Source of the DNA: Lachnospiraceae bacterium
GTDB taxonomy: Bacteria; Bacillota; Clostridia; Lachnospirales; Lachnospiraceae
Direction of reading: 5' to 3'
NCBI GenBank assembly: GCA_028696165.1
Contig: JAQVHQ010000003.1
Location: forward strand, 62,001 to 126,000
DNA length: 64,000 nucleotides
Part shown: positions 24,539-32,982 of the stretch, one piece after another
Numbering within the stretch: position 1 is the stretch's first letter
Layout: each line of letters opens with the position of its first letter
Notes under the pieces: model-generated
Database searches by the model: none
What the model was told of the DNA's origin: nothing
What the model saw: the letters and a program-made list of their open reading frames with translations, nothing else
Made by a program: the position numbers and the translations under genes

Positions 24539-25741
24539 GTGTATAAATTTTCAACGATAAGACAATTTGTAATCTGGATGCTGTTTACAGCTATTCTGAT
24601 ACAGATTGTCTTTTCTTTTCCTCAAGTTTGTTTCGCCGAAGGTATACCAGATGAGTTATACAGTCAGTCCGCGGTTCTGATGGATGGGAAGACTGGACGT
24701 GTATTATATGAGAAGGATGGATTTACTATAAAACCTATGGCAAGTACAACGAAAATTATGACTTGTCTTCTTGCTGTAGAATCTCAGAAGTTAGACAGGG
24801 TATTGACTGTGTCTTCTTATGCGGCGTCTCAGCCAGATGTGCAGTTGAACATAAAAGAAGGCGAACAGTATATACTTGGCGATATGCTTTATTCACTGAT
24901 GTTGGAAAGTCATAATGATACAGCAGTGGCAATCGCAGAATTTGTTGGGAGCAGCGTAGAAGGATTTGCAGAGATGATGAATCAGCGGGCGAAAGAAATG
25001 GGTGCCATGCAGACGTATTTTATCTCGCCCAATGGATTGGATGAAGAAGATATACATGGGATACATAGTACAACCGCATATGACCTGGCATTGATAATGT
25101 CTTACGCAGTAAAAAACGAACAATTCATTAAAATATGCCAGACACAGAGTTTTTCTTTTGAGGATGTAAATAAAACAAGGAGCTTCCAGGTGCATAATAA
25201 GAATGCATTCTTAAATCAGATGCCGGGTGTTCTGGCGGGAAAGACAGGATTCACCAACAAAGCAGGATATTGTTACGTATGTGCTATGGAAAATGATGGA
25301 AGATTATATATTGTAGCACTTCTTGCCTGTGGATGGCCAGGTCATAAAAACTATAAATGGCAGGATACAAGAAAACTTCTTAATTATGGAATGGAAGCCT
25401 TTGTCAACAAAGAATGGTCAGAACCAAAAGCGAGAGATAACTTTTTTGTGAAGTGTAAAGGTGCAAAAACAGAGAACTGGAATCAGGAAGCATTTATAGA
25501 AGGGAAAGTTACAGATGGTTTTTTGAATACATTACTTGTACCAAAAGAAGCGGTCATGTCTGTGAAGGTGGAAAAAAAAGAATTTCTTACAGCACCGGTA
25601 AAAGAGAATCAGAAAATAGCTAAAATTATATATAAGGTAAATAATGAAATCTATAAGGAAATTCCAGTTCTGGCAGCAAAAGGGGCAGAAGCTATTGACT
25701 ATTTCTGGTGTGTGAAACAACTTTTGAAGGTGTATTTTTAA
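24539..25741 (+). CDS. D-alanyl-D-alanine carboxypeptidase (PBP5/DacF type, second copy)
   Basis: 400 residues with a GTG start at 24539: AGGAGG sits 7 bases upstream, while the ATG at 24535 is out of frame and stops after three codons. A signal peptide covers residues about 1-32. Active-site motifs are STTK (near residue 68), SHN (near 122) and KTG (near 236); a PBP5_C domain follows and the end is hydrophobic. It removes terminal D-Ala from peptidoglycan. Being downstream of the scpAB unit it may belong to that transcript. Confidence 0.93.
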   Translation: MYKFSTIRQFVIWMLFTAILIQIVFSFPQVCFAEGIPDELYSQSAVLMDGKTGRVLYEKDGFTIKPMASTTKIMTCLLAVESQKLDRVLTVSSYAASQPDVQLNIKEGEQYILGDMLYSLMLESHNDTAVAIAEFVGSSVEGFAEMMNQRAKEMGAMQTYFISPNGLDEEDIHGIHSTTAYDLALIMSYAVKNEQFIKICQTQSFSFEDVNKTRSFQVHNKNAFLNQMPGVLAGKTGFTNKAGYCYVCAMENDGRLYIVALLACGWPGHKNYKWQDTRKLLNYGMEAFVNKEWSEPKARDNFFVKCKGAKTENWNQEAFIEGKVTDGFLNTLLVPKEAVMSVKVEKKEFLTAPVKENQKIAKIIYKVNNEIYKEIPVLAAKGAEAIDYFWCVKQLLKVYF

Positions 25742-25890
25742 CCGAAGACTCTTGTGAAATTGGCAGAAAATACTATACAAAATCTGTGAATTCTGCTATA
25801 TTATTACTATAATTTAGTTGCAGCTGTAAAATACATGATAAGCTGCAATCTTACGGACAGGAACGAGAAGAAAGACAGGGGGCTGGATAC

Positions 25891-26517
25891 ATGGAACAAC
25901 CGACCTTTAAAAATGTGGTGTTTGGCGGTTATGATAAGCAGGAAGTAGATGTCTATATTGAGATGGTCTACAATGAGAATGAAAAGTTCGTGAAAGACAA
26001 TGCACGTCTGGAAGAGGAAGTGGAACAAAAAGAATTAGACCTCAAAGAGATGGAGAAGAAACTGGAAGAAAAAGAGCTTGAGAAAAAACAGGCTATTGAA
26101 AAAATCCAGGATGAAATGAAAGAGATGCAGAATCAGTTTTCAAGAATGGTAGAAGAAAACGAACGCATGTATTCAAAAGTACGTTCCGTAGAAATGTCCA
26201 ACGATTTTTTGCGAAGGCAGTTAGTTCGCCACGAAATCGAACTTCCTGAAAAAGAGATAAAACCAAAAGAAGAGAAGACAACTGGTTGGGTGGAAGAAGA
26301 TTTAGCTGAGCCACAGGAAGAACTTGCAGAAGAAAATTTGGATGATGAGATTGAACAGTTTAATCAACGACTTCTAAATCCAGAGGCTGTGACCGAACAA
26401 AGAAGTCCGGAACCATTAGAAGAAGGAGAGATGCGTGCTGTGAAGCTTCCACCTCGTCCACAGACAAATAAAAACAACAAATACATGAAAATGTTAAAAA
26501 GAATGATAGATTTTTAA
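25891..26517 (+). CDS. DivIVA/GpsB-like coiled-coil protein
   Basis: 208 residues. The N-terminus (FKNVVFGGYDKQEVDVYIE) is the DivIVA lipid-binding domain with the usual F-x-x-V-x-x-G-Y-D pattern, followed by a long highly charged coiled coil (about residues 35-115) and an acidic, probably disordered tail ending in a basic patch (KNNKYMKMLKRM). DivIVA proteins bind curved membrane at poles and septa and recruit other proteins. The exact partner is unknown. It has its own ribosome binding site (GGGGG) and terminator; upstream 25742-25890 contains AT-rich sequence with several TATAAT-like boxes but no clear full promoter. Confidence 0.8.
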   Translation: MEQPTFKNVVFGGYDKQEVDVYIEMVYNENEKFVKDNARLEEEVEQKELDLKEMEKKLEEKELEKKQAIEKIQDEMKEMQNQFSRMVEENERMYSKVRSVEMSNDFLRRQLVRHEIELPEKEIKPKEEKTTGWVEEDLAEPQEELAEENLDDEIEQFNQRLLNPEAVTEQRSPEPLEEGEMRAVKLPPRPQTNKNNKYMKMLKRMIDF

Positions 26518-26544
26518 AATAACAGCGCAAGCTGTTATTTTTTT
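26516..26544 (+). terminator. Terminator of the DivIVA-like gene
   Basis: AAAATAACAGC (26516-26526) pairs with GCTGTTATTTT (26531-26541), GCAA tetraloop of GNRA type, then T residues. Confidence 0.88.
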
Positions 26545-26566
26545 ATCAATTTAACGAATAAAAGTG

Positions 26567-26595
26567 TTGCTAAAAATGTAAAAACAAGATACAAT
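26567..26595 (+). promoter_or_regulatory. Promoter of the carboxyltransferase/sodium pump operon
   Basis: TTGCTA (26567-26572), 17-base spacer, TACAAT (26590-26595). A perfect TATAAT at 26595-26600 overlaps it by one base but would need a 22-base spacer. Confidence 0.6.
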
Positions 26596-26650
26596 ATAAT
26601 CGGCTGAGATTGTTTTTACTTTATTAAAATAAATTATGGAGGGCTAAAGA

Positions 26651-28084
26651 ATGAGTACAGCACAAAGTATAGCAAGACAACGAATTGCGTCATTACTTGA
26701 CGAAAACAGTTTTGTTGAAATCGGTGGTCAGGTGACTGCACGTAGTACAGATTTTAACTTATCTGAAAAAGAAACACCTTCTGACGGAGTTGTAACCGGA
26801 TATGGTGTGATCGATGGAAATCTTGTTTATGTGTACAGCCAGGATGCTTCCGTATTAAACGGAACAATTGGTGAGATGCACGCAAAGAAAATCGCAGGGT
26901 TATATGACTTTGCATTAAAGACAGGAGCTCCTGTTATCGGATTGGTAGATTGTGCAGGAATCCGTTTACAGGAAGCAAGTGATGCATTAGATGCATTTGG
27001 TAAAATCTACTTAAGTCAGACAATGGCTTCAGGAGTAATTCCTCAGATTACCGGTATTTTCGGAACCTGTGGTGGTGGATTGGCAATGGTTCCATCTCTT
27101 ACTGATTTCACATTTATGGAAGAAAAGAAAGGTAAGTTGTTCGTTAACTCACCAAACGCATTAGATGGCAATGAGATTTCCAAATGTGATACTTCTTCTG
27201 CAAAATATCAGAGTGAAGAAGTTGGTATCGTTGACTGTGTCGGCGAAGAAGCTGAACTTATCGAGAAGATGAGAGCGTTAGTAAGCATGCTTCCAGCTAA
27301 CAATGAAGATGATATGTCTTTCGAAGAATGCACAGACGATTTAAATCGTGTAAGTGCAGACTTAGCAAACTGTGCTGGAGATACTTCTATTGCACTTGCT
27401 ATGATTTCTGACAATCAGACTTATTTTGAGACAAAAGCAAATTATGGTAAAGATATGGTAACTGCATTTATCAAGTTAAACGGAACAACCGTTGGTGCTG
27501 TTGCAAACCGTACAGAAATCTGTGATGAGAATGGTGAAGTTGCAGAATCCTTTGGTGGAAAGATGTCTTCACGCGGAGCAAGAAAGGCAGCAGAATTTGT
27601 TTCTTTCTGTGATTCTTTCAATATCCCTGTATTGACTCTTACTAACGTAAACGGTTTCAAAGCAACAAAATGTTCTGAGAAGACTATGTCTAAAGCAGTT
27701 GCTAAATTAACATATGCATTTGCCAATGCAACTGTACCTAAAGTAAATGTTATCGTTGGAGAAGCTTTCGGAAGCGCTTATGTTGCTATGAACAGCAAAT
27801 CTATCGGTGCAGACATGGTTTATGCATGGCCAGATGCTAAGATTGGTATGATGGATCCTAAGATGGCTTCTAAGATTATGTACGCAGACGCTGATGCAGC
27901 TACACAGAAAGAAAAAGCAGCTGAATACAGTGAATTACAGTCCAGCGCTTTAGCAGCAGCAAAACGCGGATATGTTGATACAATTATCGAAGCATGTGAT
28001 ACCAGAAAATATGTGATTGGCGCATTTGAGATGCTTTTCACAAAAAGAGAAGGCCGTCCAGATAAGAAACATGGCACGGTATAG
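26651..28084 (+). CDS. Acyl-CoA carboxyltransferase subunit (MmdA/PccB-like, 12S type)
   Basis: 477 residues, slightly shorter than MmdA/PccB (about 510). It has the two crotonase-like halves of biotin-dependent CoA carboxyltransferases: GLVDCAGIRLQEASDAL and FGTCGGGLAMVPSL in the N-half, VGEAFGSAYVAMNS and YAWPDAKIGMMDP in the C-half. The family transfers CO2 between biotin and an acyl-CoA such as methylmalonyl/propionyl-CoA, malonyl/acetyl-CoA or glutaconyl-CoA. It heads an operon with OadG-like, biotin carrier, sodium pump and 5S-type genes, so it likely feeds the membrane pump or a transcarboxylase. The acyl-CoA cannot be fixed from sequence; methylmalonyl-CoA is a guess. Ribosome binding site: GGAGGG. 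Confidence 0.88.
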   Translation: MSTAQSIARQRIASLLDENSFVEIGGQVTARSTDFNLSEKETPSDGVVTGYGVIDGNLVYVYSQDASVLNGTIGEMHAKKIAGLYDFALKTGAPVIGLVDCAGIRLQEASDALDAFGKIYLSQTMASGVIPQITGIFGTCGGGLAMVPSLTDFTFMEEKKGKLFVNSPNALDGNEISKCDTSSAKYQSEEVGIVDCVGEEAELIEKMRALVSMLPANNEDDMSFEECTDDLNRVSADLANCAGDTSIALAMISDNQTYFETKANYGKDMVTAFIKLNGTTVGAVANRTEICDENGEVAESFGGKMSSRGARKAAEFVSFCDSFNIPVLTLTNVNGFKATKCSEKTMSKAVAKLTYAFANATVPKVNVIVGEAFGSAYVAMNSKSIGADMVYAWPDAKIGMMDPKMASKIMYADADAATQKEKAAEYSELQSSALAAAKRGYVDTIIEACDTRKYVIGAFEMLFTKREGRPDKKHGTV

Positions 28085-28097
28085 AAGAGGTGAAAAG

Positions 28098-28832
28098 ATG
28101 AAGCAGACATTGAAAAGAAGTTTAGGACTTATTCTGACTGCTGCGTTAGTATTTTCTTTATCTATATGTCCGGTCTTTGCTTCTTCCGAAGAAGTAGACA
28201 GCGAAATGAGTGATTATTTGGTAGAGGGAGCAACCAGCTACCTGACACAGCTGAATGATCTGACAGATGAGAATATTACAGAATTAATGGAGTCAGATAA
28301 TGATTTTTACATTAGTGTTGCGACCGCATGGGATGGCAGCAGAGAAGAGACTGGTAAATATGTTGAAGTAACCGGATCAGATGTTAAGGTTACAGATGGC
28401 GATTATGTAGTTACGCTGGATACAAAGTTTGAAAATCATACTGGTGATGTAGTTATGACTTTTGACAGTGAATATAATCCACTGACTATGGCAATTAATG
28501 TAGACTATCCACTGAGCTATCAGATGGGTCAGGCTGGTATTAATACCTTGATTGGTGTTGCTATTGTATTTATTATCCTGATTTTCCTTTCTTTATTAAT
28601 TTCTTTATTCAAATATGTAAATAAGATTGGAAAGAAAAAAGAAACAGAACCAGCACAGACAAAAGCTCCGGTTGCAGCTCCAGTAGCAGCACCTGTTGTG
28701 GAAGAAGAATTAACAGATGATTTAGAACTGGTTGCAGTTATCACAGCAGCTATCGCAGCATCTGAGAATACATCTGCTGATGGATTCGTAGTACGTTCAA
28801 TTAAACGCGCAAATAAATGGAAAAGAGCATAA
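28098..28832 (+). CDS. OadG-like membrane subunit with extracytoplasmic domain
   Basis: 244 residues from ATG 28098 (GAAGAGG upstream). A signal peptide (residues about 1-27, ending CPVFAS) is followed by an extracytoplasmic domain of about 125 residues, one transmembrane helix (about 158-180), a Lys-rich stop, an Ala/Pro-rich linker and a short C-terminal helix ending SIKRANKWKRA. The membrane helix plus linker plus basic end is how OadG/MmdD delta-type subunits look, but those are usually about 80-120 residues with no secreted domain. It probably holds the biotin complex on the membrane; the added outside domain is unexplained. Confidence 0.7.
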   Translation: MKQTLKRSLGLILTAALVFSLSICPVFASSEEVDSEMSDYLVEGATSYLTQLNDLTDENITELMESDNDFYISVATAWDGSREETGKYVEVTGSDVKVTDGDYVVTLDTKFENHTGDVVMTFDSEYNPLTMAINVDYPLSYQMGQAGINTLIGVAIVFIILIFLSLLISLFKYVNKIGKKKETEPAQTKAPVAAPVAAPVVEEELTDDLELVAVITAAIAASENTSADGFVVRSIKRANKWKRA

Positions 28833-28853
28833 TATATTAGGAGGAATAATCAC

Positions 28854-29222
28854 ATGAAAAATTATACAATTACTGTAAATGGTACCGCATATGATGTAAC
28901 TGTTGAGGAAGGAACTTCTACAGGAGTACAGACTTCTGCACCTGTAGCAGCACCAAAAGCTGCTCCTAAGGCAGCACCAAAAGCAGCAGCTCCTGCAGCT
29001 GGCGCTGGTGATGTAACTGTAACAGCATCTGTTCCTGGTAAAGTATTCAAAATCGAAGCAAGTGTTGGACAGGCTGTAAAAGCTGGTGACAATATCGTAA
29101 TCCTGGAAGCAATGAAGATGGAAATTCCAGTTGTTGCTCCTTCTGATGGAACTGTAGCAAGCATTAATGTGGCAGTTGGAGATGCAATCGAATCTGGCGA
29201 TGTTTTAGCAACCATGAACTAA
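28854..29222 (+). CDS. Biotin carboxyl carrier subunit of the decarboxylase/transcarboxylase complex
   Basis: 122 residues. After a short N-terminal domain there is an Ala/Pro-rich flexible linker (about residues 25-52), then a biotinyl domain with the attachment motif EAMKME, biotin on Lys88. It carries CO2 between the carboxyltransferases and the membrane beta subunit. The operon contains only this one carrier for two different carboxyltransferases. Start ATG preceded by AGGAGG. It is similar to GcdC/MmdC subunits. Confidence 0.93.
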   Translation: MKNYTITVNGTAYDVTVEEGTSTGVQTSAPVAAPKAAPKAAPKAAAPAAGAGDVTVTASVPGKVFKIEASVGQAVKAGDNIVILEAMKMEIPVVAPSDGTVASINVAVGDAIESGDVLATMN

Positions 29223-29258
29223 TCATTGAATTGATAGACTGACACAGGAGGGAAAACA

Positions 29259-30407
29259 ATGTCTCAAATTATGGATACATTGTCAAACTTAATACATCAG
29301 ACAGCATTTTTTAATCTGACATGGGGTAATTACCTGATGATCGTTGTTGCCTGTGTGTTCTTATATTTGGCAATTAAAAAAGGGTACGAACCATTATTGC
29401 TGGTTCCTATCGCATTCGGTATGTTATTAGTTAACATTTATCCGGATATTATGGCCACACCGGAATCAACTTCCAATGGTGTTGGTGGATTATTACACTA
29501 CTTCTATATCTTAGATGAATGGAGTATCTTACCTTCATTGATATTCATGGGCGTTGGCGCAATGACAGACTTTGGACCGCTGATTGCTAATCCAAAGAGT
29601 TTTCTTCTTGGCGCAGCAGCTCAGCTTGGTATTTACAGTGCTTATTTCTTTGCAATCCTTCTTGGATTCAACGGAAAAGCAGCAGCAGCTATCTCCATCA
29701 TCGGTGGAGCTGACGGACCTACCTCTATTTTCTTAGCTGGTAAGTTAGGCCAGACCGCTCTTATGGGACCAATCGCAGTTGCAGCATATTCCTATATGTC
29801 ACTGGTTCCTATTATTCAGCCGCCAATTATGAAATTATTGACTACTGAAAAAGAACGTAAAATCAAGATGGAACAGTTAAGACCGGTTTCAAAACTGGAG
29901 AAGATTCTGTTCCCTATCGTTATTACTATCGTTGTTTGTCTGATTCTTCCTACCACAGCACCATTAGTAGGTATGCTGATGTTAGGTAACTTATTCAGAG
30001 AGTGTGGCGTAGTTAAACAGTTAACAGAAACTGCTTCCAATGCGTTGATGTACATCGTTGTTATCTTACTTGGTACATCTGTTGGAGCAAGTACAAGTGC
30101 AGAAAACTTTATCAAATTAGATACATTAAAAATCGTTGCTTTAGGACTGATTGCATTTGCTATCGGTACTGCAGGTGGAGTATTATTTGGTAAGATTATG
30201 TGTAAGGTAACTGGTGGTAAGATTAATCCATTGATTGGTTCAGCCGGAGTATCCGCTGTACCTATGGCTGCCCGTGTATCCCAGAAAGTGGGAGCAGAAG
30301 CAGATCCTACCAACTTCTTATTGATGCATGCAATGGGACCAAACGTTGCCGGAGTTATCGGTACGGCAGTTGCCGCCGGAACATTCATGGCTATCTTTGG
30401 TGTATAA
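29259..30407 (+). CDS. Sodium-translocating decarboxylase beta subunit (OadB/MmdB/GcdB)
   Basis: 382 residues, normal for GcdB/MmdB. About nine to eleven hydrophobic helices and re-entrant segments. The hallmark GGADGPTSIFLAGKL (near residue 148) contains the conserved Asp used for sodium and carboxybiotin chemistry, and SVGAS..NF and SAVPMAARVSQ occur in the second half. It decarboxylates carboxybiotin and pumps Na+ out of the cell. Together with the carrier and carboxyltransferases in the operon it turns the energy of decarboxylation into a sodium gradient, or works backwards to drive carboxylation. Confidence 0.95.
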   Translation: MSQIMDTLSNLIHQTAFFNLTWGNYLMIVVACVFLYLAIKKGYEPLLLVPIAFGMLLVNIYPDIMATPESTSNGVGGLLHYFYILDEWSILPSLIFMGVGAMTDFGPLIANPKSFLLGAAAQLGIYSAYFFAILLGFNGKAAAAISIIGGADGPTSIFLAGKLGQTALMGPIAVAAYSYMSLVPIIQPPIMKLLTTEKERKIKMEQLRPVSKLEKILFPIVITIVVCLILPTTAPLVGMLMLGNLFRECGVVKQLTETASNALMYIVVILLGTSVGASTSAENFIKLDTLKIVALGLIAFAIGTAGGVLFGKIMCKVTGGKINPLIGSAGVSAVPMAARVSQKVGAEADPTNFLLMHAMGPNVAGVIGTAVAAGTFMAIFGV

Positions 30408-30452
30408 CCCGATAGACGTACTTGAACAGATTATAAAAGGAGGATTATATAG

Positions 30453-31865
30453 ATGTCAGAAATCGCAAAGAAACCAATTAAAATTACCGAAACAATTCTG
30501 CGTGATGCTCATCAGTCTCTGATTGCAACCAGAATGACAACAGATCAGATGATGCCAATCGTAGAAAAAATGGATAAAGTAGGATACCATTCTGTAGAGT
30601 GTTGGGGTGGAGCAACTTTTGATGCTTCCCTTCGTTTCTTAAAAGAAGATCCATGGGATCGTCTTCGTAAATTCCGTGATGGATTTAAAAACACTAAATT
30701 ACAGATGTTATTCCGTGGACAGAATATCTTAGGATATCGTCCATATGCAGATGATGTGGTTGAATATTTCGTACAGAAGTCTATTGCAAATGGTATTGAT
30801 ATCATTCGAATTTTCGACTGCTTAAACGATTTAAGAAACTTACAGACAGCTGTAACAGCAGCAAACAAAGAAAAAGGACATGCACAGGTTGCACTTTCTT
30901 ATACTTTAGGTGATGCTTATACTCATGAATACTGGGTAGACATCGCTAAGAGAATCGAAGATATGGGTGCTAATTCTATCTGTATCAAAGATATGGCTGG
31001 TTTATTACTTCCTTATGAAGCAACTGAATTAATTGGTGCCTTAAAGGATGCTGTAAGCTTACCTATCCAGCTTCATACACATTACACTTCTGGTGTAGCT
31101 TCTATGACATATATGAAGGCAGTAGAAGCAGGCGTAGACGTAATCGATACCGCTATGTCTCCATTTGCACTGGGAACTTCTCAGCCTGCAACAGAAGTTA
31201 TGGTAGAAACCTTCAAGGGTACACCATATGATACAGGATTTGACCAGAAATTATTAGCTGAAATCGCTGATTACTTCAGACCAATTCGTGACGAAGCATT
31301 AGACAGCGGATTATTAAATCCTAAGAACTTAGGCGTTAATATCAAGACTTTATTATATCAGGTACCAGGTGGTATGCTTTCTAACCTGACTTCTCAGTTA
31401 AAAGAACAGCATGCAGAAGACAAATACTATGAAGTACTTGAAGAAGTACCTCGTGTACGTCAGGATCTTGGTGAGTGCCCACTGGTTACACCTTCTTCAC
31501 AGATTGTTGGAACCCAGGCTGTATTTAACGTAATCATGGGAGAACGTTACAAAATGGTTACAAAAGAAACGAAAGCAGTTCTTTCAGGAGAATATGGTGC
31601 AACTGTTAAGCCATTTAATCCGGAAGTTCAGAAAAAATGTATCGGTGACAAACAGCCGCTTACATGTCGTTTTGCAGATACTTTAAAACCTGAATTAGAG
31701 ACACTTGAAAAAGAAATGTCTCAGTACAAAGAGCAGGATGAAGATGTATTAACATACGCTTTATTCCCACAGGTTGCTACTGACTTCTTCAAATACAGAG
31801 AAGCTCAGAAGACTAAAGTGGATGCTGCTGTAGCAGACACTGCTAATGGAGCATATCCAGTTTAA
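30453..31865 (+). CDS. Oxaloacetate decarboxylase alpha / transcarboxylase 5S-type subunit (pyruvate carboxyltransferase)
   Basis: 470 residues, without the biotinyl domain that ends many OadA proteins. It has the HMG-CoA-lyase-like TIM barrel: TILRDAHQSL (metal-binding Asp, near residue 15), RIFDCLND, IKDMAGLL (the Lys that is carbamylated, near residue 178) and LHTHYTSG (His-x-His metal ligands, near 206). It moves CO2 between biotin and pyruvate/oxaloacetate. It follows the pump gene and presumably uses the separate carrier encoded two genes upstream. With the 12S-type gene the set resembles a split methylmalonyl-CoA carboxytransferase joined to a sodium pump. Confidence 0.92.
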   Translation: MSEIAKKPIKITETILRDAHQSLIATRMTTDQMMPIVEKMDKVGYHSVECWGGATFDASLRFLKEDPWDRLRKFRDGFKNTKLQMLFRGQNILGYRPYADDVVEYFVQKSIANGIDIIRIFDCLNDLRNLQTAVTAANKEKGHAQVALSYTLGDAYTHEYWVDIAKRIEDMGANSICIKDMAGLLLPYEATELIGALKDAVSLPIQLHTHYTSGVASMTYMKAVEAGVDVIDTAMSPFALGTSQPATEVMVETFKGTPYDTGFDQKLLAEIADYFRPIRDEALDSGLLNPKNLGVNIKTLLYQVPGGMLSNLTSQLKEQHAEDKYYEVLEEVPRVRQDLGECPLVTPSSQIVGTQAVFNVIMGERYKMVTKETKAVLSGEYGATVKPFNPEVQKKCIGDKQPLTCRFADTLKPELETLEKEMSQYKEQDEDVLTYALFPQVATDFFKYREAQKTKVDAAVADTANGAYPV

Positions 31866-31892
31866 TTTAAAATTATAATATGATGTAAATTT

Positions 31893-31933
31893 AAAAAGCT
31901 GTTGTATTAGTCTAACTGATATGACAGCTTTTT
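31893..31933 (+). terminator. Terminator of the carboxyltransferase operon
   Basis: AAAAAGCTGT at 31893-31902 pairs with ACAGCTTTTT at 31924-31933; the inner part (31903-31910 with 31916-31923) also pairs with several G-U pairs, closing around TCTAA. Confidence 0.85.
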
Positions 31934-31961
31934 GATTTTGGAATTTTATGATATCTGCTTG

Positions 31962-31990
31962 TTGTTTTCTTGTGGGAAATAAGTTAAAAT
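31962..31990 (+). promoter_or_regulatory. SigA promoter for the RpiR-family regulator
   Basis: TTGTTT (31962-31967), 17-base spacer, TAAAAT (31985-31990), about 65 bases before the gene. Confidence 0.55.
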
Positions 31991-32055
31991 AAGAGTCGCG
32001 GTAAAGAGTAACAATATATACTTACAAAAGTACTAAGGAAGGTCAATATTAAGAC

Positions 32056-32970
32056 ATGGAACAATCAGATAATTTGTTAACACGTATGAATCGGCAGTAT
32101 CATAAGTTAAGCAAAGGGCAGAAAAGACTGGCGAATTATATTACAGATAATTACGATAAAGCTGTTTTTCTGACAGCTTCAAAGCTGGGAGATCAGGCTG
32201 GAGTCAGTGAATCTACTACAGTACGATTTGCCGCTACCCTGGGCTATTCTGGATTCCCTGAATTTCACAGAGCGCTGGAGGAATTAGTTCGTAATAAGCT
32301 TAATTCGATTCAGCGAATGGAGGTTACCTATGGCAGTGTACCTCAATCTGAGATATTGAATACAGTGCTTCATTCCGATATAGAGAAGATTAAGATGACC
32401 ATGGAACATATCGATCATGATGCTTTTGATTTAGCTGTAAAGACCCTTATGGAGGCCAAGAACATATATATTATTGGGATTAGAAGCAGTGCACCGTTGG
32501 CAAGTTTCCTCCGGTTTTATCTGAATCTGATTTTTGATAATGTACATTTGATTCAGGCCAATGGTTCCAGTGAAATCTTTGAACAGATGATTCGTATGAA
32601 AGAGGATGATGTTTTATTTGGTATCAGTTTTCCAAGATATTCCATGAGAACATTGAAAGCTTTAGAATTTGCGAACAATCGTAATGCGAAGGTTATTACA
32701 CTGACTGACAGTATTCATTCTCCGATGAATTTATATTCATCCTGCAATCTGATTGCCAAAAGTGACATGGCATCCATCGTAGATTCGTTAGTGGCCCCGC
32801 TTAGTGTTATGAATGCGCTGGTAGTTGCGCTATGTATGAAAAAGCAGGATGAAGTTATTGATACATTAAAATCGCTGGAAAAGATATGGGATGAATATCA
32901 GGTATATAGTAAAGATGAGATGAACTATGTGGATGGAAAAATCGAGATCCATTTTCCAAAAGAAGAGTAG
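32056..32970 (+). CDS. MurR/RpiR family transcriptional regulator
   Basis: 304 residues. N-terminal HTH_6 domain (residues about 1-77; DQAGVSESTTVRFAATLGY is the recognition region) and C-terminal SIS sugar-isomerase domain (about 130-265; IYIIGIRSSAPLASFL). The family senses phosphosugars and controls sugar or amino-sugar genes. No sugar operon is adjacent, so the target is unknown; it precedes a BaiN-like flavoprotein gene by 12 bases and the two may form one operon. Confidence 0.92.
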   Translation: MEQSDNLLTRMNRQYHKLSKGQKRLANYITDNYDKAVFLTASKLGDQAGVSESTTVRFAATLGYSGFPEFHRALEELVRNKLNSIQRMEVTYGSVPQSEILNTVLHSDIEKIKMTMEHIDHDAFDLAVKTLMEAKNIYIIGIRSSAPLASFLRFYLNLIFDNVHLIQANGSSEIFEQMIRMKEDDVLFGISFPRYSMRTLKALEFANNRNAKVITLTDSIHSPMNLYSSCNLIAKSDMASIVDSLVAPLSVMNALVVALCMKKQDEVIDTLKSLEKIWDEYQVYSKDEMNYVDGKIEIHFPKEE

Positions 32971-32982
32971 ATAGGAGAATTT

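Noticed and set aside
24535..24546. ATG 24535 as the start of the second carboxypeptidase
   Set aside because: It is out of frame and reads only three codons before TAA; the GTG at 24539 is correctly spaced from AGGAGG.
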